64,000 bases of DNA from an uncultured Thiotrichaceae bacterium. Its GTDB lineage: Bacteria; Pseudomonadota; Gammaproteobacteria; Thiotrichales; Thiotrichaceae. The translations under genes were made by a program, and so were the position numbers. The DNA is taken from positions 105,169 to 169,168 of the forward strand of contig CALAMO010000012.1 of NCBI GenBank assembly GCA_937925855.1. The letters run 5' to 3'. The notes beneath the pieces were generated by a model. It made no database searches. It saw nothing but the letters and a program-made list of their open reading frames with translations, and was not told the origin of the DNA. The stretch's first letter is position 1. Each line of letters starts with the position of its first letter. Below are positions 46,704 to 54,589 of the stretch, piece after piece.

Positions 46704-47867
46704 TTATTCACCCCGTTTGCCGGTGAATTTCAGGTCTGCTGATACGGTCACAGGCAGCGCTTTTTCATGGCCTTCTATGTAGTGGTTTAGCATCGCCTCT
46801 GATGCGTGGCCGGTTAGCGCCATGATGTAATTCTTATCAAAACCAGCCTTTTCATACAGGTACGAACCCAGCCCGCGCAAGTCGTGAAAACTCGGCCTTT
46901 TACCTGTTGGGATGTGATCATATACGCCGCTCATATCGCGGTACTTGCTGAATTTTTTGGTTAGGTTGTCATCAGTCACAGAGAATGGGTGGTCTTTGGA
47001 ATAAATGCGCTCTTGTGTCATTCTGGTTGGTCGGTAGTGAAGCAAGTACGGACAAGGTACGCCACTGCTTAAACTGGCCTGTACTGCGCTACGCAGTTCC
47101 TCACCCATTACGATTTCAATGTATACCGGCTTTTTATAGTTCCGGCTCTTACGCTGCAATATACGAATGGTGCCTTTTTGCATGTCGATGTGGTCACGAT
47201 GCAAACGGGTTAAATCTCCCCTTCTCTGTAGGCTTCGCAGTGCTATATCCATAGCCCGCTGTAGCCAGTCCGGTGCTATATCATGAATTGCCTGATAGCC
47301 TTCTATGGTGTGTTTGTGTCGGGTGCGCTTGGGTGCGGTTTTCACCATTGTTGCCGTTACCGGGTTTGTGTCCCTGTAACCCTGATGTATGGCGAACTGA
47401 AAGAGCTGGTTTAATAGCGCCCGGTGCTTAATGTATGCGTTGGGTGTCAGTGGGTTTAGGTATTCGGCAATAGTCCGGGTGGTCATTGTGCTGGTGGAGT
47501 GGTTGCCCCACTCTTTCAGGTACTGTTCCAGTTTCAACAGCTTACCTTCCAACGTTTTCCGGGTGTGGTTTTTCTCAGGCAGATAAAATTCTTTAAATTC
47601 ATTAATCAACTTGTCCAGGCTATCCAGTGGCTTGCTACTGGTCTGCTTTGGTTTGTTGATAATTCGGTTTGCAATATCGCCTGATGGTCTAAGGTGCTGA
47701 TTAAGGGTTATTGCCGCCTCAATCGCCGCCGCCCTATCCTTTCCTAATGATTCATAGCTGTTGTCTGGCATTCGGTAGTAGTAATCAGTGCAGTCTTTGC
47801 GCTTCACTGTCTTGATGTTCGTGCCGGTCAGATCGCTATTACTCAGGCTGCGTTTTTTCGGTGCCAT
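46704..47867 (-). CDS. int: tyrosine recombinase (integrase)
   Basis: A 387-residue integrase. The catalytic box is visible: ALRSLQRRGDLTRL (first Arg region) near residues 208-221, PSFHDLRGLGSYLYEKAG near 326-343 (HxLRG), LTGHASEAMLNHYIEGH with the nucleophile Tyr near 364. Residues 80-180 form the core-binding domain and the start MAPKKRSLSNSDLTG is followed by an arm-type domain. It lies next to attL as satellite and P4-type integrases do and should carry out integration at tRNA-Val for itself and possibly for the integrase-less units to the right. Confidence 0.93.
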   Translation of the reverse strand: MAPKKRSLSNSDLTGTNIKTVKRKDCTDYYYRMPDNSYESLGKDRAAAIEAAITLNQHLRPSGDIANRIINKPKQTSSKPLDSLDKLINEFKEFYLPEKNHTRKTLEGKLLKLEQYLKEWGNHSTSTMTTRTIAEYLNPLTPNAYIKHRALLNQLFQFAIHQGYRDTNPVTATMVKTAPKRTRHKHTIEGYQAIHDIAPDWLQRAMDIALRSLQRRGDLTRLHRDHIDMQKGTIRILQRKSRNYKKPVYIEIVMGEELRSAVQASLSSGVPCPYLLHYRPTRMTQERIYSKDHPFSVTDDNLTKKFSKYRDMSGVYDHIPTGKRPSFHDLRGLGSYLYEKAGFDKNYIMALTGHASEAMLNHYIEGHEKALPVTVSADLKFTGKRGE

Positions 47868-47869
47868 GA

Positions 47870-48121
47870 TTAACCCGCTGCGCTCATTCGTTGCAAGATA
47901 CCGTCAGCAATCGAATTACCTGTTTTTGGTGGCTGGTTGCGTTCCCACTCTGGAATCTGTGGGTTGTAGTTTGCATCACAGTACACAACATAATCGCCGG
48001 TTTCATTTGTACCGGGAATTTTGCCGGAGCGAATCCGCCGCTTTAGCGTTTGCAGCGCTGGTGCTTTGCCGCTGTAGTAATTCTTGCGCCAGTCTTTGAG
48101 CGGTACACGATAGGTTTTCAT
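47870..48121 (-). CDS. excisionase-like small DNA-binding protein
   Basis: An 83-residue protein two bases upstream of the integrase gene. YRVPLKDWRKNYYSGKAPAL, then QTLKRRIRSGKIPG and YVVYCD follow the winged-helix pattern of lambda Xis-type excisionases (x-W-x(9)-S/A-x-x-T-L-x-R-x-x-R-x-G-x-I). It should bend attR/attL DNA and direct excision. The family is divergent, so the call rests on pattern, size and position. Confidence 0.7.
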   Translation of the reverse strand: MKTYRVPLKDWRKNYYSGKAPALQTLKRRIRSGKIPGTNETGDYVVYCDANYNPQIPEWERNQPPKTGNSIADGILQRMSAAG

Positions 48122-48199
48122 GGTGCTGGTTCCTCTCGGTGTTTCTTGTCTGTTGCCTGATGTGAAGTAGAGGCATTGCCCCTACTCCACGTTTCATGG

Positions 48200-48394
48200 T
48201 TAGTTCAAATATGGCTGATTCGGTGTAATGTCTATCACCTTATCCGGGTGGATAATTTCGATTTCCACCAGATCGGCATGCAGTCGGGACACGTTGACCA
48301 GTCGGCCCGCTTTCCTTTCCTGCATTCTGATTGCCATTACCTCAGACGGTGTTAAGTTTTCGCGGATCGTTTCCACCACAGGCTTATTAAACAA
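48200..48394 (-). CDS. small element-borne protein, unknown
   Basis: A 64-residue protein overlapping the preceding membrane-protein gene by 8 bases. Middle part SEVMAIRMQERKAGRLVNVS is helical and charged, and the end is beta-like (DLVEIEIIHPDKVIDITP). No family recognised. Translation coupling with the upstream gene makes it likely to be real. A 78-base gap separates it from the excisionase-like gene. Confidence 0.5.
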   Translation of the reverse strand: MFNKPVVETIRENLTPSEVMAIRMQERKAGRLVNVSRLHADLVEIEIIHPDKVIDITPNQPYLN

Positions 48395-49859
48395 GTTGCG
48401 CCTCCTTTGGAATTAAATCCATCTGCTTTTCTCTTGTGCCTAATATTTGCTTTTTGTATTTCTCAGCTAGTAAATATTTTGGCTTGCCTACTCCGCCCTC
48501 TTTATTGCGTACTACAATATTTTCTTGCTCCAAATGCTCTAATATCATTTGCGCTATTTGCTGGCGTTGTGGCTTTGTAATTAAAGCAGGCTTTACCCCT
48601 AATATATGCCCCTTGTGTTTAATAACGGTGGTCACTGCATCCGTTACCGGCCTGACTGTGGGTTTTACATGGCCCTCAGTCACAAGCTGTCTGACTTCGG
48701 TGTAAATCCGCTTATAAAAGCGTTTGCGTGTGATTGGCTGGCTGTCTGTTTGCTCTGTTTCGGGTGTACCCTCATCAGTGCCGTTAGAATCGCCGGAAAG
48801 TGTACTCCGTACGGTTTCGGCCTCTTGGGGTACACCTTCAGAGGGTACGCTTTGGCCACGCTCAATAATGCGCTGTACCTGTTCAGGGTCAGCCGCTTGG
48901 TTGAGGGCAGCATCAGCAGGAGAGGCAAGGCTAGATTTATCCAGCTCATCATTCCATGTGGTTTCTGTGTTGGATTCATCCGGGGCAGGGTGGTTATTGT
49001 TACTAGCCACTTTATATTGATTAGGAACTTTTCTATTTTTACGGGTTACATCAAAACCATGCTTTAATAGTTCGGCACGTTTTGCCGCTAATTGTCGGCC
49101 TAGATAATGGAAAGCATATTCAAAAAAGCCAATTAATATCAGTGACAGAATAAAACTAGCAACTACGCCGGTAGAGCTGATTGTATTTTTAATCAGGTTG
49201 ACCAGTGGGTGATAATTGGATTCATCTTTTTCAAGTGTTTTGGCTTTGTCGGTTAAGGTGAGGGCGTTTTGCTGATTCTGCTGGTAAAACTGCTCAATCA
49301 TTCTATTCACGCCATTCAATCGAGCGGTGCTTTCGATACAGTCTTCCCATTCACCTGCACTGACTTTTTGCTGACAGCGTGCCATCTTCATTTCAGCGCG
49401 TTCAAGCTGGCGGGAGTAGGGGTGTGCTACTGGCCCGGAAGCCGCCGCGCTGATCTTGCCGACAATGGCTTTATAGGTTGGGGATTCAATGCTTTTGGTT
49501 TCCATGCGTACATGGTCGCGTTCCATGCCTTGCCCGACTTCGGAGAGGAGAGAGAAACCGACAGCGACGCATACCGCAACGATGGTTGCTTTTTTGCCGC
49601 CTTCTACGTCGCCCTGGCTGTATAGAATGAACTGGTAAGCGGTCATCACCAGACAGATGCCGACACCTACAGCGCCGTTCATGCCTTGCGCAATGTCCCA
49701 CGTCCAGAATAGGAGGTCTCCAGCGAGATAGCCGACTACAAAGTATGACGACATGGTAAACGCCACGATTGCAGCGATGATATAAGCGGCTTTGCGCTGG
49801 TTGTACTCAGCATAAGCAAGGCCGGGGTTAAATGTGTTATTGATTGCAATTGTTGTCAT
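48387..49859 (-). CDS. multi-pass membrane protein with helix-rich basic cytoplasmic tail
   Basis: A 490-residue protein unlike any named family I know. Three N-terminal membrane segments lie near residues 27-48, 53-84 and 90-110, a soluble region of about 115 residues follows, and a fourth membrane segment is near 225-250 (VVASFILSLILIGFFEYAFH). The last 240 residues are hydrophilic. Of these, residues about 370-470 (FYKRIYTEVRQLVTEGHVKP, then QQIAQMILEHLEQENIVV and KPKYLLAEK) resemble a winged-helix DNA-binding domain. It may tether element DNA or a protein complex to the membrane. MTTIAINN at 49859 is preferred over an ATG three codons upstream. Confidence 0.55.
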   Translation of the reverse strand: MTTIAINNTFNPGLAYAEYNQRKAAYIIAAIVAFTMSSYFVVGYLAGDLLFWTWDIAQGMNGAVGVGICLVMTAYQFILYSQGDVEGGKKATIVAVCVAVGFSLLSEVGQGMERDHVRMETKSIESPTYKAIVGKISAAASGPVAHPYSRQLERAEMKMARCQQKVSAGEWEDCIESTARLNGVNRMIEQFYQQNQQNALTLTDKAKTLEKDESNYHPLVNLIKNTISSTGVVASFILSLILIGFFEYAFHYLGRQLAAKRAELLKHGFDVTRKNRKVPNQYKVASNNNHPAPDESNTETTWNDELDKSSLASPADAALNQAADPEQVQRIIERGQSVPSEGVPQEAETVRSTLSGDSNGTDEGTPETEQTDSQPITRKRFYKRIYTEVRQLVTEGHVKPTVRPVTDAVTTVIKHKGHILGVKPALITKPQRQQIAQMILEHLEQENIVVRNKEGGVGKPKYLLAEKYKKQILGTREKQMDLIPKEAQLV

Positions 49860-49869
49860 GATTACCACC

Positions 49870-50205
49870 TCAGAACCAGAAAGAGAGCAGGGATATACCC
49901 AACAGAAACACTATGGCGCGTGCGCCGTGTCCAGAACGGACAGCAACACTCAGCGCGATACACAGCACAAAGCCCATGAGAGTGAACACGATATTATTTG
50001 CCGTGCTGAATAGTGGGGCGTTGTGCAGGCCGAACACAGACGGGATAAGCAGAAACAAAGCCCATAGCAGCCACGCCAGCGCAGCGACCAGAAATGGGAT
50101 TATTTCGGCTATTTCTTCCCAATCTACGCCCGGTGTTGGCTGTGTGGCCTGTGGGGTAGGGTGGTAGTGCATGAGGTAGTCATATTCAGAGTGGTGGTTT
50201 TTCAT
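49870..50205 (-). CDS. small membrane protein, three hydrophobic segments
   Basis: A 111-residue protein with membrane segments near residues 34-56, 65-85 and 92-110 and a soluble N-terminus rich in His, Tyr and Pro (SEYDYLMHYHPTPQAT). It overlaps the replication gene by 4 bases and precedes the larger membrane protein by 10. The three genes form one unit. No family recognised. A holin-like or envelope-modifying role is conceivable but not supported. Confidence 0.5.
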   Translation of the reverse strand: MKNHHSEYDYLMHYHPTPQATQPTPGVDWEEIAEIIPFLVAALAWLLWALFLLIPSVFGLHNAPLFSTANNIVFTLMGFVLCIALSVAVRSGHGARAIVFLLGISLLSFWF

Positions 50206-52472
50206 GCGAAAGCCTCCACAACATTTGCTACAGGCGTAGTGTGGCCTGCGTTAGTGGGTAAACTCTGCTTTAAATCGCTATCAGCAGCCCGTTGTGGTGC
50301 ATTTTCTGGTTGTATGGGGATTTTCTCAGTATTACCCCCTGGTCCATCGTCCGGTGGTGATTTCGTGCGATTATTTATAATCTCCCAAGTTACGACCGGC
50401 TGCGCTCGGTCTTCAAAAGATTCACCCACACGCGGCGATATAGGCCAGTTATAGGCAGCTCGTCCGAACTGGTGGAGTGTTTTTTCCTTTCTGGCTGTTT
50501 CCAGTAGGCTAGACCATAAAGCGCGCAGTTCGTCGGTGGTATCTGGGTTGAATTGGCCCGGTTCCATTGGTGGCGCTTCGTGCTTTACCATGTCATCTAA
50601 CAGGGTAGGGATGTTAACCGCACGCCAGCGAATAAGCCGGGTTTTCACGGTTAAGCCTTCGCTTTTACTTTCAACGCCGGTTACGCGTTCCAGCGTATCG
50701 CCAAAGCTACCTAGTGCCAGCGTTTCACCATCACTTTCATACTCATTTTCGGTAGTGAGGTTGACGGGTTCGCAGTCGTCTAACGGATCTCTGCGCAGTT
50801 CCATAAATTTACAAAAATCAGGGTGTTGTCTGGTGTCCGGGTTGTCGTGTGCTTCAGTGCCAAACGTACCGCAACAGGCTAAGCGCTCGGCCTCTAGTTG
50901 GGTTGAGCCTTCTACTGTTTCATGAATACGCCGGAGTTCGTCCCAGATGCCAATAGAGGCATTAACCCGGATGAGTGAAAACTGGTTGATACCATGGAGA
51001 GATGCCCACGCCGCGCCGCGTTCCTGCTTTTCGCGTTTGGCTTTCTGTTCTTTGGTTTCTGGTGTGGCGGTGTCGTCTTCGTCGCGCACATCTTTCACCA
51101 CATAGCCCAACACATCCTTGATTATGTAGGTTGTAAGCGTTGCATCGCCTTTGGGGTCAAATACTTTGTAGTTTACGCGACGGGTGAGGGCACCGGGTTG
51201 GGTGTCTTTCAGGTGTTGGCGTAGGATTAAGCCTTGTTCAAAGGTGATTTTATTACGCTGTTTATGGTCACCTTTTTGATGAAAGTCCTTAACAATCTGG
51301 TCATATTCTCGGTAGTACCAGTTGAATATGTCCTTTATTTGTTTCAGCGTTGCGCCTTTGTAGAAAAAGCCATAGTGATGGTGTGGCGTGCCGTCTTTAT
51401 GGGCTTCAACGCCTTTCAACGCGAAGAAGTCCACGCCCTCTCGGTCTAGCGCAGAGGCTACTCGTTTAAATATTCCATTGAGGTGGTTATGGGTGTGTTT
51501 AACCTGCCATTTGGTGTTGAATTTTGGGTTTAATACCCATTCACCATTGTCATTCTTACGCGGTGCCGGGTGATGCTCACTGGAAGCAGTTGGGGTAATC
51601 ATTACGAACTGATAGCCGTTGTTTTCAGCGTATCTCACCAGCCCGGTTAATAGGGTAATTACCTTGAATTTGCGGTTTTTGGGATTGGCATTACTGCTGT
51701 TGTAGACCGTCATCATGTCCACCTCGTCATCTTCGGTGGATATGAAAACCGTGTCTTTCATGTACTGGACGCTATCTTGTTGTGTTTGTCGCCATGCCTT
51801 CACGGCTTCTTCTGTAATCGCTTGGTCAGCGTGCTTACCGATACGACAGGCACACCGCGCCCGGTGTTGTTCGCCTTTTTTGGTGCGTTTTTTAAATTGC
51901 TTGCTAATCCAGTCACGACTCACCAATTTGTTAAATTTGGTTCCGTTGCCGGTGGAACTGTCTTGTGTGCCGTTAGAAGGGAAGGTGATAGCTTGCTTTT
52001 CACAGAAGATGCGTACGGCTTTCCAGCGTTCACGCCGTTGGCGTTTTAGGGCTTTGGCTGTGTCGCTATCCAGTTCGCCGCGTTGTTCAGCTTCCAATAG
52101 CTCAGTGTCCGGGGTGTTCTGTTCCCATAACATGAGGAATTCAAGGCGTAAACGGTCTTTGCTGTCCATGAAATCGCCGGTACTGGCACAGCCTTTTACC
52201 ATCTTCACCACATTGGTTAGATAGGCGTTAGCGTGCTGTCTCGCGTGATCTATTGCCAGTTTGTTTATTACTGGGTTGTCTGGGTGTGTGCCGTTGTCGC
52301 TGGCTTGATGCCTATAGTTTTTTGCAGCCTCCTGATAGAGAGCTGAATACTGATTGCATACCTGGCTACGCATGGCTTGCGGTATGCCGTTTAGTTTGTA
52401 GTTGATGGTGCTATGGTCGCTTTTGTGGCAAGCGATGTTATAGCTGCTCAATAGAGTAGGGGATTTGCTCAC
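50202..52472 (-). CDS. P2 gpA-like rolling-circle replication initiator
   Basis: A 756-residue HUH endonuclease of the phage replication gene A family. The metal-binding HUH motif is EAHKDGTPHHHYGFFYKG near residues 352-369 (HxH pattern), and TLTTYIIKDVLGYVVKDV near 445-462 holds the catalytic tyrosine pair. WASLHGINQFSLIRVNASIG in the C-terminal half matches the gpA 'GINQF' segment. It should nick an origin within or near its own gene and drive rolling-circle replication. The gene is flanked by 4-base overlaps on both sides, so the whole minus-strand block is one operon. Confidence 0.85.
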   Translation of the reverse strand: MSKSPTLLSSYNIACHKSDHSTINYKLNGIPQAMRSQVCNQYSALYQEAAKNYRHQASDNGTHPDNPVINKLAIDHARQHANAYLTNVVKMVKGCASTGDFMDSKDRLRLEFLMLWEQNTPDTELLEAEQRGELDSDTAKALKRQRRERWKAVRIFCEKQAITFPSNGTQDSSTGNGTKFNKLVSRDWISKQFKKRTKKGEQHRARCACRIGKHADQAITEEAVKAWRQTQQDSVQYMKDTVFISTEDDEVDMMTVYNSSNANPKNRKFKVITLLTGLVRYAENNGYQFVMITPTASSEHHPAPRKNDNGEWVLNPKFNTKWQVKHTHNHLNGIFKRVASALDREGVDFFALKGVEAHKDGTPHHHYGFFYKGATLKQIKDIFNWYYREYDQIVKDFHQKGDHKQRNKITFEQGLILRQHLKDTQPGALTRRVNYKVFDPKGDATLTTYIIKDVLGYVVKDVRDEDDTATPETKEQKAKREKQERGAAWASLHGINQFSLIRVNASIGIWDELRRIHETVEGSTQLEAERLACCGTFGTEAHDNPDTRQHPDFCKFMELRRDPLDDCEPVNLTTENEYESDGETLALGSFGDTLERVTGVESKSEGLTVKTRLIRWRAVNIPTLLDDMVKHEAPPMEPGQFNPDTTDELRALWSSLLETARKEKTLHQFGRAAYNWPISPRVGESFEDRAQPVVTWEIINNRTKSPPDDGPGGNTEKIPIQPENAPQRAADSDLKQSLPTNAGHTTPVANVVEAFA

Positions 52473-52726
52473 ACTTCACCCCCAGCATCACCTTCCAATG
52501 AGTCCAGCAGTACTTTTATTTTTTCTTTCAACTCAAATGCCTGATTGCCGGTCATTTCAGTCACTACTGGCTCATTAGCGACTAGGCGATCATGGTGTAG
52601 CGAACCTGTAACGGTGAATATCAGCGCCTCAATTTGCCCCAGTTCACGAATAACACTTTTAAGCACGCTGTTAATACCGCGCCTTTGGTATTCATTTTTG
52701 AGGTCGTTTTCTTCGTTGAAGATCAT
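52469..52726 (-). CDS. small hydrophilic protein upstream of replication gene
   Basis: An 85-residue mostly helical acidic protein (NDLKNEYQRRGINSVLKSVI, then ELKEKIKVLLDSLEGD). It overlaps the replication gene by 4 bases and its upstream neighbour by 4 bases, so it is a coupled member of the operon. No family recognised. Confidence 0.55.
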   Translation of the reverse strand: MIFNEENDLKNEYQRRGINSVLKSVIRELGQIEALIFTVTGSLHHDRLVANEPVVTEMTGNQAFELKEKIKVLLDSLEGDAGGEV

Positions 52727-53085
52727 GCCGCCACCTCACTACCAAACGTCCGCTCAACAAACGACACCGCATCAGCCATTGAATCAAAGCTAGCAGAGTC
52801 CAGCATCAGACCTGTGACGCGGTTTTGTTGACCGAAAGAGAAGGAAGGGAACGCAACATCGAAGAAGGTGCAGCGCTTTGGGTTGTTGCGACTGCCTGCA
52901 ATACCCTGATATATCCATGCCACCATTAAGCCCGCGTGTGTAACCAGCGTACCGGCTTTGGTGGTGAGGTAGTCGAGATCGGATTCAGGGAATTGAAATT
53001 CTGTTTCAGCAGGAACGCTGAATTTTGGTAGGCGTAGTTGTCCAGGGTGTGGACGCACTAAGCCTGTAAGCGTAGCGGTTTGCAT
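52723..53085 (-). CDS. element-borne protein of unknown function
   Basis: A 120-residue protein. The ATG at 53085 (MQTATLTGLV) is preferred: the frame continues open to 53643, but that extension is basic, Cys/His-rich and unlike protein, and it crosses an RNA-like structured region. The mature part has short beta-like segments (FDVAFPSFSFGQQNRVTGLM) and a helical end. It is the first gene of the replication operon, placed after an antisense-type RNA candidate. Confidence 0.5.
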   Translation of the reverse strand: MQTATLTGLVRPHPGQLRLPKFSVPAETEFQFPESDLDYLTTKAGTLVTHAGLMVAWIYQGIAGSRNNPKRCTFFDVAFPSFSFGQQNRVTGLMLDSASFDSMADAVSFVERTFGSEVAA

Positions 53086-53483
53086 CGGTATAGCCTCGTA
53101 AGTTTTCAAGAATTGGCACAAATGGCCGGGTGTTCTTGTCGTCCTTACGGAAACGATGCACGTATTCGGCTTTCGCCTATTGTATTCAATGCACACCCGG
53201 CTAAACCGTTTGTGAGCATGATACAGGCATAAAGAAACCGCCTTGCTGTGGCGGTGTTGCCGCCGTAAGTGGGAACAAGAATCCCAAATCAATTTGTTAC
53301 TATCAGGATACGCCCACGCTGCTATGGCTGACAATTCGTAAAAAACTGATGGTTTAGTGTAAGACTGAAAGTTAAACCTGATATTATGGCGGTCTGTAAA
53401 TTTGTGATGTGATTGGCCAGGTTCGCTTTTTTGGTGGATCGGGCTTATTTTTTGGGATGTGTCAGGCGGGTTTTTGAGGGTGG

Positions 53484-53569
53484 TATAGTGGGTTGCACTA
53501 CAGGTTCCTAGCCCTTCCTGTAGACTTATTTGGCTGGCTTCGCTGTTGCGGGGCTGGCCTTTTTTTTGG
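53484..53569 (+). ncRNA. candidate C4/CI-like antisense regulatory RNA
   Basis: An extended -10 (TGGTATAGT, core TATAGT at 53484-53489) is followed by two stem-loops. The first is CTACAGG, loop with CCTAGCCCTT, CCTGTAG (perfect 7 bp); the second is GGCTGGC with GCTGGCC (two G-U pairs) directly followed by TTTTTTTT. Pyrimidine-rich CCUUCC-type loops resembling an anti-Shine-Dalgarno are seen in C4-type antisense RNAs of phages P1, P22 and P4, so an immunity-like function is plausible. It opposes the leader of the replication operon. Confidence 0.5.
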
Positions 53570-53674
53570 GCGACAGTTTTTGAATCATCGAATAATATTG
53601 ATGATTTCTTGCCTTTAAGTTGAAAAATGTTGATGAAAGCCATAATATTCTATCTATCAATCAAAATAATTCCT

Positions 53675-53710
53675 AAACGCCTCTAACCTATGCCGGTTTG
53701 GGGCGTTTTT
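53675..53710 (+). terminator. rho-independent terminator, plus strand
   Basis: AAACGCC (53675-53681) pairs with GGCGTTT (53702-53708) with an inner ACC/GGT stem, followed by a T run. Confidence 0.7.
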
Positions 53711-53806
53711 ATTTGTCTACCCGCTGTTGTATTCCCTCACTCACTTTTCACCAGACAAAAGAAGCCCGAGCCGCTGGTTTGCGGCTTGAAAAATGTTGTG
53801 AAAATT

Positions 53807-53840
53807 GCCGGATAACAAACCATGCCCGTTGTTATCCGGC
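53807..53840 (-). terminator. terminator hairpin of the capsid operon
   Basis: GCCGGATAACAA (53807-53818) and TTGTTATCCGGC (53829-53840) form a perfect 12-bp stem with a 10-base loop, 36 bases beyond the gpO-like stop. Read on the minus strand it is followed by AATTTTC, a weak U tract. Confidence 0.7.
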
Positions 53841-53875
53841 TTGCTGGCTGTGCTAATCAGCCAAACAGGGAAACA

Positions 53876-54505
53876 TCAGAATCTTGGTTTTTCTTTGTTA
53901 CCAGTCGCCCGCGTTTTAAATCGCTGGCCTCGCGCTGGAACTTGCGACCTCAGACTATTGTTTTCTGTTTCAAGCTGAACAATTCGTGCTTGTGCGGCTT
54001 TGAGGTCTGCTGTTGACTCACCAGTGGGTAATTCAATATCAGCGGCGATAGGCTGCGAGAATGTATGGTCAGCCCGCTTTTGTGCTGAAAATTCCATGAT
54101 GCCAGTCCCTAAACTGGCTGGCTGATCGGTAACACCCACGCCCATTAAGTAAGCTGTGCCGGTATCAGCAAAATTTTGCATCATTTCAATGCTAAGGTGT
54201 GTTTTCTGGCCGTCCCTGATCATATTAATCAGGTCTTGGTGTGGCTCTAATTTGACGTATAAAGCCTTACGGCCTTTCAATGCGCCAGACTTCACCGCGC
54301 CCGCTGTGACCTCAACAACGCGGCCTAGCGTTTTAAATAGGCTATCTGGTAACAGTCCATAGAGGTGTTCGAGAGAAATTTTTGCTTCATAGGTAGCAGG
54401 ATCATAGCTTGCTGCCATCTGGTCTATCTGCTCCGCTGTGATCTTGCGACCGTCAGCGGTAGCACCTTCAACAGCCGCACAGATAGGCGGTGTGATTAAC
54501 TTCAT
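53876..54505 (-). CDS. P2 gpO-like capsid scaffolding protein with serine protease domain
   Basis: A 209-residue gpO homologue. ADGRKITAEQIDQMAASYDP near residues 17-36, ISLEHLYGLLPDSLFKTLGR near 42-61 (catalytic His), and HLSIEMMQNFADTG near 103-116 (catalytic Ser), then DQPASLGTGIMEF match the P2 gpO protease domain. P2 gpO is about 284 residues; here the C-terminal scaffold part is shortened to about 70, including a short coiled coil (LKAAQARIVQLETENNSLRS). A shorter scaffold could favour a smaller head, but that is inference. It is the last gene of the head operon. Confidence 0.88.
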   Translation of the reverse strand: MKLITPPICAAVEGATADGRKITAEQIDQMAASYDPATYEAKISLEHLYGLLPDSLFKTLGRVVEVTAGAVKSGALKGRKALYVKLEPHQDLINMIRDGQKTHLSIEMMQNFADTGTAYLMGVGVTDQPASLGTGIMEFSAQKRADHTFSQPIAADIELPTGESTADLKAAQARIVQLETENNSLRSQVPARGQRFKTRATGNKEKPRF

Positions 54506-54589
54506 TTGATTTTCCTTGCTGTCTCACGACAGTATAAGAGCAGGGTTTAACAGTCCTTTATCAAGCCCTGCTGAACACAACAACAAAAC

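Larger units (their letters stand above)
53086..53875. other. 790-bp regulatory region of the satellite
   Basis: A gene-free region between the capsid operon and the replication operon, both transcribed leftwards. It holds a plus-strand small-RNA candidate with terminator (53484-53569), a second plus-strand terminator (53675-53710) and the terminator hairpin of the capsid operon (53807-53840). The promoter of the replication operon should lie between 53086 and about 53480. Confidence 0.6.

Noticed and set aside
53086..53643. N-terminal extension of the 120-residue protein at 52723-53085 to 306 residues
   Set aside because: The extension has non-protein-like composition, crosses the terminator/RNA region, and the ATG at 53085 matches the operon layout better.
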